5,249 bases of DNA from VFMC01 sp044359565 (GTDB lineage Bacteria > Actinomycetota > Acidimicrobiia > Acidimicrobiales > Ilumatobacteraceae). This document shows positions 1 to 4,960 of the stretch, in pieces (position 1 is the stretch's first letter; the number at the start of each line of letters is the position of its first letter). The translations under genes were made by a program, and so were the position numbers. The stretch covers positions 1 through 5,249 of the forward strand of contig JBIKLX010000207.1 in assembly GCA_044359565.1 (NCBI GenBank). The letters are read 5' to 3'. Under the pieces are notes generated by a model. It worked only from the letters and a program-made list of their open reading frames with translations, had not been told where the DNA came from and did no database searches.

Positions 1-172
1 CCTGCTCACCGCGGAGATGATCGATCGCTGTCATGCAGCCGGTATCGCGGTGAACACCTGGACCTGCGACGACCCGGAGCGGATGGCGGAGCTGATCGAG
101 TGGGGGATCGACGGCATCTGCACGAACATGCCCGATGTGGCCCTCAGCGTGCTGGGGCGGGGCCCGGCCTGA
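1..172 (+). CDS. Glycerophosphodiester phosphodiesterase, C-terminal end (5'-truncated by window edge)
   Basis: The last 56 codons are read in the frame beginning at base 2 and end at the TGA at 170-172. The visible peptide contains AGIAVNTWTCDDPE, then an amphipathic helix, then GIDGICTNMPD. This is the usual end of the GDPD TIM barrel: a strand with the xVxxWTxxD pattern, a helix, and a final G-[VI]-D-G-[IV]-x-T-[DN]-x-P-D strand and loop. Family members hydrolyse glycerophosphodiesters, such as deacylated phospholipids, to glycerol-3-phosphate and an alcohol. The catalytic residues of the family lie in the missing N-terminal part, so activity and any signal peptide cannot be judged. Asn replaces the more common Asp in the TNMPD loop. 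The gene converges on the lipid kinase gene and overlaps its 3' end by 29 bp. The family call is fairly firm despite the short fragment; substrate is unknown. Confidence 0.85.
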   Translation, partial: LLTAEMIDRCHAAGIAVNTWTCDDPERMAELIEWGIDGICTNMPDVALSVLGRGPA

Positions 173-1070
173 CCAAGCGCACGGCCTCGGGTACGTGCGC
201 GAACTCGAGCGAGCGGGTTTCGCCCAGGTAGTCGCCGTCGACCTGGTAGGGGAATGGCGCCGCGCTGTGTACCTGCAGGCCGGCCAGGTCGGTCTGCACG
301 GCCAGGTGGGCCGACGGCTTCACCCCGCCGCCGCGCAGGGCCCCGGCCAGCGAGCCGAGGATTGCGGTGGCTTGCATCGTGCGGAACGTGACCGCGACCA
401 GGCCGCGGTCGAGGGTGGCTGTCGGCGACAGGTCGAGCGGCCGGTTGCCGAGGTAGGTGTAAGGGTTGGTGTTCAGCACCACGGTGAAGAATCCGTCGGG
501 CACGGTGGCGTCGCCGGTGTCGACGGTGAAGTGCGGTTGGTGCCGGTCGTAGCCCACCATCCACGTGCGCAGCGAGGCGTAGATGAACAGCGGATGACCC
601 AGCCACCGCTTCAGTGAGGCGCGTCGCTCCACCTCGCGGACCACCGCCGCGTCGTACCCCACGCCGGTGTGGAAGCAGAAGAACCGCCCGTTCACCCGGC
701 CCAACCCGATCGGTTCGACGGTGCCCGCATCGAGCCCGACGACGAGTTGGCGCACGGCCACGACCGGGTCGTTGGCCATGCCCAGCGTACGGGCGAACAC
801 GTTGGTGGAACCGCCCGGCAGCACACCGAGCGCAGTGTCGGTGCCGGCCACGCCGGTGGCCACCTCGTTCAGCGTGCCGTCGCCCCCGAACCCGATCACC
901 ACGTCGATCGAGCGGCGGGCAGCGTCCTGGGCGAAGCGGGTGGCGTGGCCGCGGCGGTTGGTCTCGACCACGTCGACCTGGTGATTGCGGCTCAGTTCGC
1001 GGTGCACTACCACGGTGTTGCGGGCCGTCACCGAACTGGCGAAGGCGTTGACCACGAGCAGGATGCGCAA
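144..1070 (-). CDS. Diacylglycerol kinase family (YegS/BmrU/DagK-type) lipid kinase, TTG start
   Basis: This 308-residue protein has the normal length for a soluble, DagK-like bacterial lipid kinase. The N-terminus MRILLVVNAFASSVT matches the family's first strand and loop. The nucleotide-binding motif GFGGDGTLNEV lies at about residues 60-70 and the second glycine-rich motif LPGGSTNVFAR at 84-94. Both are hallmarks of the DAGK catalytic domain. The C-terminal beta-sandwich ends with a VDGDYLGE segment near residue 270, the usual acidic metal-site region. The family phosphorylates diacylglycerol or a related lipid at the inner membrane face using ATP; the exact lipid is not predictable. The start is TTG at 1070-1068: an in-frame TGA lies three codons upstream and the protein aligns from its first residue, so no other start works. 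No Shine-Dalgarno is visible. It is divergent from etfB and convergent with the phosphodiesterase gene, so it is probably monocistronic within this window. Confidence 0.95.
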   Translation of the reverse strand: MRILLVVNAFASSVTARNTVVVHRELSRNHQVDVVETNRRGHATRFAQDAARRSIDVVIGFGGDGTLNEVATGVAGTDTALGVLPGGSTNVFARTLGMANDPVVAVRQLVVGLDAGTVEPIGLGRVNGRFFCFHTGVGYDAAVVREVERRASLKRWLGHPLFIYASLRTWMVGYDRHQPHFTVDTGDATVPDGFFTVVLNTNPYTYLGNRPLDLSPTATLDRGLVAVTFRTMQATAILGSLAGALRGGGVKPSAHLAVQTDLAGLQVHSAAPFPYQVDGDYLGETRSLEFAHVPEAVRLVRPGPAPAR

Positions 1071-1078
1071 GGCGTGTC

Positions 1079-1107
1079 ACGATAGTGGCGGGTCGGAGGT
1101 GTGTCGC
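1079..1107 (-). promoter_or_regulatory. Candidate promoter of the lipid kinase gene
   Basis: Read on the - strand, GCGACA (1107-1102; four of six matches to TTGACA) is followed by a 17 bp spacer and TATCGT (1084-1079; fits TAnnnT). Eight bases then separate the -10 from the TTG start codon. A transcript beginning the usual 6-8 bases after the -10 would start at or next to the TTG, giving a leaderless or nearly leaderless mRNA. That fits the lack of a ribosome binding site. This is pattern matching only. Confidence 0.4.
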
Positions 1108-1134
1108 CTGGCGCACCATCTGGGCCTCGTCGGG

Positions 1135-1173
1135 TTGGGTGCATGCCGTACCCGTAGGTAACAATGTCGGGCA
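1135..1173 (+). promoter_or_regulatory. Candidate etfBA promoter and start-deciding region
   Basis: TTGGGT at 1135-1140 could be a -35 element. The AT-richer stretch TAGGTAACAAT at 1155-1165 holds possible -10 hexamers, TAGGTA or AACAAT. If AACAAT (1160-1165) is the -10, transcription would begin close to the ATG at 1173 and the first ATG (1164) would be part of the promoter. If TAGGTA is not a promoter element, its AGGT could act as a weak ribosome binding site four bases before the ATG at 1164. The two readings give different etfB starts. Confidence 0.25.
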
Positions 1174-1949
1174 TGAACGTGATCGTCTGTGTGAAGCAGA
1201 TCCCCGATCCGGCCACCCCCGGTGCGCTCGATCCCGGTACCCAGACCCTGAAGCGCGACGGCAAGCTGATCCTCGACGAGAGCGACAGCTATGGCGTCGA
1301 GATGGCGCTGCAGCTCGTCGATGCCGCCGGTGGCGGCGAGGTGAGCCTGGTGTCGATGGCCCCCAACGGTGAGGTCAGCGGCATGCGCACGGCCCTCGCC
1401 ATGGGCGCTGCCAAGGGTGTCCTCGTCAGCGACCCGAGCCTGCAGGGCAGCGATGCCCTCACCACGGCCAAGGTGCTCGCGGCGGCGATCGGCAAGCTCG
1501 GCGGTGCCGACCTCATCATTGCGGCCACCGAGTCGAGCGACGGCTACACGGGCACCGTGCCCGAGCAGATGGCCGAAGTGCTGGGCCTGCCGTCGGTCAC
1601 CTTCGCCAAGAAGGTCGTCGTCGACGGCGGCGCGTTGAAGGTCGACCGCCAGACCGAAGCCGGTTACGACGAGGTCACCTGCCCGCTGCCCGCGGTCATC
1701 AGCGTCACGGCCGGTGTGGTCGAGCCGCGGTACCCGAGCTTCAAGGGCATCATGGCCGCCAAGTCGAAGCCCATCGACACCGTCACGGCCGCCGACCTCG
1801 GCGTCACGGCCGTCGGCTGGGGTGGCGCCGGCCAGACCATCGTGAACATCGGCCAGGCCGAGGCCCGTGCCGCTGGTGAGGTCGTCGAGGACGACGGCGA
1901 GGGTTACGCCAAGATCGTGGGGTTCCTCGAGAACCTCAAGGTCATCTGA
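1164..1949 (+). CDS. etfB: Electron transfer flavoprotein subunit beta
   Basis: EtfB pairs with EtfA; the small subunit binds AMP and contributes to the FAD domain interface of the heterodimer, which passes electrons from flavin dehydrogenases to the respiratory chain. The 261-residue length is normal. NVIVCVKQIPDP (from residue 5) is the classic EtfB N-terminus. GSDALTTAKVLAAAI (about 96-110) is the conserved nucleotide-binding helix region, SSDGYTGTVPEQMAEVLGLP (about 124-143) follows, and EPRYPSFKGIMAAKSKPI (187-204) is the strongly conserved EtfB signature near the C-terminus. Two starts are possible: ATG 1164 (MSGMNVIV) or ATG 1173 (MNVIV). The second matches the usual family start; the first has a weak AGGT upstream. 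etfA follows after 29 bp on the same strand, so they form an operon. No dehydrogenase partner gene is present in the window, so the electron donor is unknown. Confidence 0.97.
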   Translation: MSGMNVIVCVKQIPDPATPGALDPGTQTLKRDGKLILDESDSYGVEMALQLVDAAGGGEVSLVSMAPNGEVSGMRTALAMGAAKGVLVSDPSLQGSDALTTAKVLAAAIGKLGGADLIIAATESSDGYTGTVPEQMAEVLGLPSVTFAKKVVVDGGALKVDRQTEAGYDEVTCPLPAVISVTAGVVEPRYPSFKGIMAAKSKPIDTVTAADLGVTAVGWGGAGQTIVNIGQAEARAAGEVVEDDGEGYAKIVGFLENLKVI

Positions 1950-1960
1950 GTTCGAGCGAC

Positions 1961-1970
1961 GGAAAGAGGA
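1961..1970 (+). promoter_or_regulatory. Strong ribosome binding site of etfA
   Basis: GGAAAGAGGA lies in the 29 bp etfB-etfA gap, eight bases before the ATG at 1979. It is the clearest Shine-Dalgarno sequence in the window, contrasting with the leader-poor starts of the divergent genes. It fixes the etfA start and fits its internal position in the operon. Confidence 0.85.
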
Positions 1971-1978
1971 ACGAAACC

Positions 1979-2935
1979 ATGAACATCTGGGTCTTCGCAC
2001 AAGAAGCCAACGGCGAGCCGACCACCGGCACGCTCGAACTGCTCACCAAGGCTCGCACGCTCGGCACCGTGTCGGCGTTCGTCGGCGGCGACGCCTCGGC
2101 CATCGCCGGTGCGCTCGGCGAGTACGGAGCCAGCACCGTGTACGCCACGGGCGACCTCGGCGGCAAGCTGCCCGGCGTCGCAGTATCGGCGGCCATGAAG
2201 GCGGTCATCGACGGTGGCACCACCCCCGACCTGATCATGTTCCCGCAGAACACCGATGGCCGCGACGTGGTGTCGCGCCTGTCGGTGAAGCTCGACCGCA
2301 CGGTGGTCACCAACAACACCGAGATCACGGCCGACGGTGGCACGGTCAGCGTCACCACGCCCATCTTCGGCGGCAACACGCTGGTCACCACCCAGTTCAG
2401 CGGGTCGGCCCCCTACCTGGCCACCTTCCGTCCGAAGAGCTTTGCCGCCGAGTCGGCTGGTGGCGCTGCCGCCACCGTCGTGGCCGCACCCGTGCCCGAA
2501 CTGGGCGCCACCGGTGCCGCCGGTGTGGTGGCCGTGCACGTCGAGGCCAGCAGTGGTCCGAAGCTCGACGAGGCCGGCATCGTGGTGTCGGGTGGCCGTG
2601 GCCTCGGCGAGGCCGCCAAGTACGAGATGGTCGAGACCCTGGCGTCGCTGCTGAAGGGTGCCCCCGGCGCCTCGCGTGCCATCGTCGACGCCGGCTGGGT
2701 GCCCTACAGCTACCAGGTCGGCCAGACCGGCAAGGTCGTGAAGCCGGGCGTCTACATCGCTGCCGGCATCTCGGGCGCCACCCAGCACATGGTTGGCATG
2801 AAGGGCTCGAAGAACATCATCGCGATCAACAAGGACAAGGAAGCCCCCATCTTCGGCATCGCCGACCTGGGCATCGTGGGCGACGTCCACAAGGTGCTTC
2901 CGAAGTTGATCGAAGCCCTCCAGGCTCGCGGCTGA
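1979..2935 (+). CDS. etfA: Electron transfer flavoprotein subunit alpha
   Basis: EtfA carries the FAD of the heterodimeric flavoprotein. At 318 residues it is full length. The N-terminal domain (1 to about 190) has the expected MNIWVFAQE start and a hydrophobic LIMFPQNTDGRDVVSRL segment (about 85-101). The C-terminal FAD domain shows all the expected motifs in order: VVSGGRGLG (202-210), ASRAIVDAGW (231-240), QVGQTGK (246-252), YIAAGISGATQH (259-270) and INKDKEAPIF (283-292). One small departure is Thr269 in GATQH, where most EtfA proteins have Ile or Val. The start is set by a strong upstream ribosome binding site. The gene is the second of the etfBA operon, and a hairpin that could end transcription lies just past the stop codon. 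It acts in the cytoplasm with EtfB and most likely feeds an ETF-quinone oxidoreductase encoded elsewhere; that partner is inferred. Confidence 0.98.
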   Translation: MNIWVFAQEANGEPTTGTLELLTKARTLGTVSAFVGGDASAIAGALGEYGASTVYATGDLGGKLPGVAVSAAMKAVIDGGTTPDLIMFPQNTDGRDVVSRLSVKLDRTVVTNNTEITADGGTVSVTTPIFGGNTLVTTQFSGSAPYLATFRPKSFAAESAGGAAATVVAAPVPELGATGAAGVVAVHVEASSGPKLDEAGIVVSGGRGLGEAAKYEMVETLASLLKGAPGASRAIVDAGWVPYSYQVGQTGKVVKPGVYIAAGISGATQHMVGMKGSKNIIAINKDKEAPIFGIADLGIVGDVHKVLPKLIEALQARG

Positions 2936-2949
2936 TCCGTTCGCTGCGG

Positions 2950-2995
2950 CCCCTGGTCGCCCCGTCAGAGCCCTGCTCAGACAAGCGGCCAGGGG
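2950..2995. terminator. Large branched hairpin between convergent genes, candidate bidirectional terminator
   Basis: CCCCTGGTCGC (2950-2960) pairs with GCGGCCAGGGG (2985-2995) over 11 positions with one G-T wobble. Inside its loop GTCAGAG (2964-2970) pairs with CTCAGAC (2976-2982) around one A-A mismatch, giving a stacked second stem with a five-base loop. There is no T-tract on either side, so it is not a classic intrinsic terminator, but T-less hairpins are common downstream of actinobacterial genes. It begins 14 bp after the etfA stop codon. Its right half lies inside the last codons of the opposing SCO1664-family gene. Confidence 0.55.
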
Positions 2996-3681
2996 TAGCG
3001 CCGACCGGTGTGATCCACCGGCAGCGCCTGATGTTCTGCCACCCAGGCCGAGCGCTCGCGTAACGCCTCCACCTCGTCGTCGCTCAGCAGTGCTGCCACC
3101 TCCAGTGGCACCGCCTCGCTGAGGCGCTGGGCAACCTGCACGAGGTCGTCGTCGATGGCGTCGCCCCCGAACTCCCACACCACGGTGCGGAGTTTGAAGT
3201 CGGCGGCGAAGCACAGGCCGTGGTCGATACCCCAGATGTGGTCGTCGCTGTCGATGAGCACATGGCCGCTCTTGCGGTCGGTGTTGTTGGCGATGAGGTC
3301 GAACACCGCGATGCGAGCCAGCACGGGGTGCAGGTCGTCGCGGGTCTCGTGGATGGTGAAGTAGTGCTGCTGGTGGTCGGCCTCGACGAACCACTGCACG
3401 CTGCCCTCGCCGAGGGGGCCGTCGCGCACCACCGTGGGTGGCACGAGGTCGAGGCCCATCGCCTGCGAGAGGTGGTAGGCGGCCAGTTCGCGGCGGTGCA
3501 GACCGGGTTCGAAGTCCCACAGCGGCCGCTCGCCGCGCAGCGGCTTGTAGATGGCCTGGCCGACAGCAGCGTCGTCGACGAGCAGGTTCACCAGATAGGT
3601 GGCGTTGCTGCTCCAGGGCATGCGGCCCTCGATGTCGATCTCGGCGCTGCGCAGGACGGCGAGCCGTTCGGCGTGGTCCAT
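2977..3681 (-). CDS. SCO1664 family protein (PI3/4-kinase-fold, function unknown)
   Basis: This 234-residue protein belongs to an actinobacterial family distantly related to phosphatidylinositol 3/4-kinases. Visible motifs are AIYKPLRGERPLWDF (about 43-57), resembling the lysine strand that binds ATP in that fold; FDLIANNTDRKSGHVLID (127-144), resembling the catalytic loop with Asp135 and Asn/His nearby; and WGIDHGLCF (150-158), in the place of the metal-binding DxG motif. RELAAYHLSQAMGLDLVPPTV lies between the first two. These residues suggest a working ATP-dependent phosphotransferase, but no substrate is known and a lipid substrate should not be assumed. The chosen start is ATG 3681-3679, which overlaps the stop codon of the DUF3090 gene as TGATG. 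The longer reading from 3732 would overlap that gene by 52 bp and add arginine-rich sequence unlike the family. No ribosome binding site precedes it, so translation is probably by reinitiation. It is the last gene of the trio, ending at a hairpin. Confidence 0.93.
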   Translation of the reverse strand: MDHAERLAVLRSAEIDIEGRMPWSSNATYLVNLLVDDAAVGQAIYKPLRGERPLWDFEPGLHRRELAAYHLSQAMGLDLVPPTVVRDGPLGEGSVQWFVEADHQQHYFTIHETRDDLHPVLARIAVFDLIANNTDRKSGHVLIDSDDHIWGIDHGLCFAADFKLRTVVWEFGGDAIDDDLVQVAQRLSEAVPLEVAALLSDDEVEALRERSAWVAEHQALPVDHTGRRYPWPLV

Positions 3682-4247
3682 CAGTTCATGCGCGGGCAGA
3701 TGTGCCCGTCGGGGTCGATGGGCCGGGCGCACCAGATGCAGGGCGGACGCCCAGCAGACACGACGGCGTCGGCCTGTTCGCAGAAGGCCAACACCTGGCC
3801 GCGGGTGAGGTGCACGCGCAGTCGGTTGCGGTCGTCGTCGAGGTCGAAGCCGCTGTCGTCGTCGCTGGTGCCGAACTCGTCGTCACTGTCGCCGAACTCG
3901 TCGTCGAACTCGTCGTCGCTGTCGTCGGGCACCAGTTCGTCGAGTTGGATGAGCACCCTGTCGGTGCTGCGTTCGTAGCCGAGCCCGATTGGGCCGAGCA
4001 CGAAGGCCGGCTCGATGGGTGCTGCGAGCTCGAGCGCGGCAGGCATCGGCCGCTCGTCGGCCGGGGGCAGGTCGTTCAGCACACGGCGCAGGTAGTCGGC
4101 GATGGCGGCCGCCTGTTGCTTCTCGCACTTCACCGTCACCCGCTGGCGACCGCGGCGGGCCTGCAGCAGGAAGACTCGCTGACCCGGCCGTCCGACCGCG
4201 CCCACGGTGAAGGCATCGACCTCGTCGAAGTCGTGGAACTCGCCCAT
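3681..4247 (-). CDS. DUF3090 (TIGR03847-type) family protein with acidic repeat tract
   Basis: This 188-residue protein of unknown function is recognised by its two conserved ends. The N-terminal part contains FTVGAVGRPGQRVFLLQA (about 13-30), then a CEKQQAAAIADYL helix and a VLGPIGLGYE segment. The C-terminal part contains LRVHLTRGQVLAF and then AGRPPCIWCARPIDPDGHICP (165-185), with Cys170, Cys173, His182 and Cys184 arranged like a small zinc knuckle. Between them residues 103-139 form a strongly acidic, low-complexity tract (repeated DDEF, DDS and DDD units). The family normally has a shorter acidic linker here, so an expansion is likely. The start is ATG 4247-4245: a GAGG overlapping the upstream stop codon lies eight bases before it, and the extra 52 residues of the longest reading are unlike the family. 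It sits between the phosphomutase (10 bp gap) and SCO1664-family genes (TGATG overlap), implying coupled expression of all three. Confidence 0.93.
   Translation of the reverse strand: MGEFHDFDEVDAFTVGAVGRPGQRVFLLQARRGRQRVTVKCEKQQAAAIADYLRRVLNDLPPADERPMPAALELAAPIEPAFVLGPIGLGYERSTDRVLIQLDELVPDDSDDEFDDEFGDSDDEFGTSDDDSGFDLDDDRNRLRVHLTRGQVLAFCEQADAVVSAGRPPCIWCARPIDPDGHICPRMN
3873..3917. repeat. Short direct repeats encoding the acidic tract
   Basis: The 12-mer GAACTCGTCGTC occurs exactly at 3873-3884, 3894-3905 and 3906-3917. On the coding (-) strand each copy reads GAC GAC GAG TTC, encoding Asp-Asp-Glu-Phe. Copies two and three are directly adjacent and copy one is 21 bp from copy two. Further GTCGTC runs flank them within about 3835-3930. 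In-frame periods of 12 and 21 bp suggest expansion by replication slippage with the reading frame kept. Confidence 0.85.
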
Positions 4248-4260
4248 CGGTCCGGCCTCA
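4248..4260 (-). promoter_or_regulatory. Ribosome binding site of the DUF3090 gene overlapping the phosphomutase stop codon
   Basis: On the - strand the sequence is TGAGGCCGGACCG directly before the ATG at 4247. The TGA stop of the phosphomutase gene supplies the first bases of GAGG, eight bases before the start. This arrangement supports the short DUF3090 start and translational coupling of the two genes. Confidence 0.6.
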
Positions 4261-4932
4261 GGACGGACGCAGCTCGGACAACGAGCCGCCGGTGGAGTTG
4301 ACGGTGAGCACCACCGGCCCACCGGCGTGGTAGGCGATGGCCGACACCGAGCACGGGCTGATGACGATGCGCTGGAACAGGTCGAGGTGGGTGCCGAGCG
4401 CATGAGCGACGGCAGCCTTGATGGGGTCGGCGTGCGACACGCAGACGATGACCCCGCCCTGGTGACGCTCGCGCAGCCGGTCGATGGCGCCGACGATGCG
4501 GCTCTGCATGGCGGTGAAGCTCTCGCCGCCCGGGAACGTGAACGTGGAGGGTGCGCGCTGCACGGTGTTCCACTCGGGCAGCTTCATCAACTGCTTCAGC
4601 TCGGCGCCGGTCCACTGCCCGAAGTCGCATTCGAGCAGGCCCTTGTCGATCTGCACCTTCAGGTTGCGGGCCGCAGCGATGGGGGCGGCGGTTTCGCGGG
4701 TGCGTTCGAGTGGTGAGGCGTAGACGGCGTCGACACGGGCCAGCACACCGAGGCGTTCGGCGGCGCGGCGAGCCTGCTCGAGCCCGGTGTCGGCCAGGTG
4801 CAGGCCGGGTGCCCGGCCGGGCAGCAGCTTGCCGGTGGTGGGGGTCTGGCCGTGGCGCACCAGCAGCACGAGCGTCGGCGGTGTGGGCGGCTGCTTGCCG
4901 GTCGGCTTGCTCGATGTCTTGTTGGTGGCCAT
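4258..4932 (-). CDS. Histidine phosphatase superfamily protein (MSMEG_4193-type putative phosphomutase)
   Basis: This 224-residue protein shows the full catalytic set of the branch-1 histidine phosphatase/phosphoglycerate mutase fold. VLLVRHGQT (22-30) contains the RHG motif with the phospho-accepting His27. YASPLERTRETA (71-82) supplies the conserved phosphate-binding arginine. LLECDFGQWTG (99-109) carries the acid Glu101, and CVSHADPIK (164-172) carries the second active-site His167. The fold suggests phosphate-ester hydrolysis or transfer; the family name phosphomutase is by homology only. The first 20 residues are a lysine-, threonine- and proline-rich tail, not a signal peptide. The start ATG 4932-4930 is chosen because upstream sequence in that frame is arginine- and serine-rich noise. 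It is the first gene of the trio, with the DUF3090 gene 10 bp downstream. It starts head-to-head with the uracil-DNA glycosylase gene. Confidence 0.95.
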   Translation of the reverse strand: MATNKTSSKPTGKQPPTPPTLVLLVRHGQTPTTGKLLPGRAPGLHLADTGLEQARRAAERLGVLARVDAVYASPLERTRETAAPIAAARNLKVQIDKGLLECDFGQWTGAELKQLMKLPEWNTVQRAPSTFTFPGGESFTAMQSRIVGAIDRLRERHQGGVIVCVSHADPIKAAVAHALGTHLDLFQRIVISPCSVSAIAYHAGGPVVLTVNSTGGSLSELRPS

Positions 4933-4960
4933 GTCGATTCGGAAACCTACTGTGCAGCAC
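4933..4960. promoter_or_regulatory. Very short divergent promoter region shared by phosphomutase operon and uracil-DNA glycosylase gene
   Basis: Only 28 bp separate the phosphomutase ATG (4932) from the GTG at 4961. On the + strand TACTGT (4948-4953) fits TAnnnT and ends seven bases before GTG 4961, which would give a leaderless transcript. On the - strand TAGGTT (4949-4944) fits TAnnnT and ends 11 bases before the ATG. The two -10 candidates overlap by two bases, so the two promoters could not easily be occupied together. No convincing -35 is seen for either, and any such elements would lie inside the opposite coding sequence. Confidence 0.35.

Noticed and set aside
31..1164. A 377-residue - strand frame covering the lipid kinase gene
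   Set aside because: It is in a different frame from the clear kinase motifs and is dominated by Arg, Pro and Gly, as expected for a GC-rich shadow frame.
1077..2000. A 307-residue - strand frame antisense to etfB
   Set aside because: It has a hydrophilic, repetitive composition typical of the complement of a GC-rich gene; etfB on the other strand is certain.
1867..3063. A 398-residue + strand frame overlapping etfA
   Set aside because: It is the out-of-frame reading of etfA, full of Arg and His with no motif, and would break both neighbouring genes.
1904..3520. A 538-residue open frame on the - strand running across etfA and into the next operon
   Set aside because: It is antisense to etfA, whose motifs are all intact, and out of frame with the SCO1664 family gene. 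Its translation is rich in Arg, Gly and His with no recognisable domain. Long shadow frames are expected in GC-rich coding DNA.
3682..3732. Longer N-terminus for the SCO1664 family protein starting at 3732
   Set aside because: It would overlap the DUF3090 coding sequence by about 50 bp and add an Arg/His/Pro-rich leader. The TGATG junction at 3679-3683 gives a natural start that fits the family.
3835..3930. Possible CRISPR-like or tandem repeat array
   Set aside because: The repeats are only 12 bp, with no unique spacers of constant length, and they are explained by acidic codons in the DUF3090 gene.
3220..4301. Two overlapping + strand frames (252 and 287 residues) with valine- and serine-rich low-complexity parts
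   Set aside because: They mirror the acidic repeat tract and the SCO1664/DUF3090 genes on the opposite strand. The low complexity comes from the GTCGTC repeats, not from a real protein.
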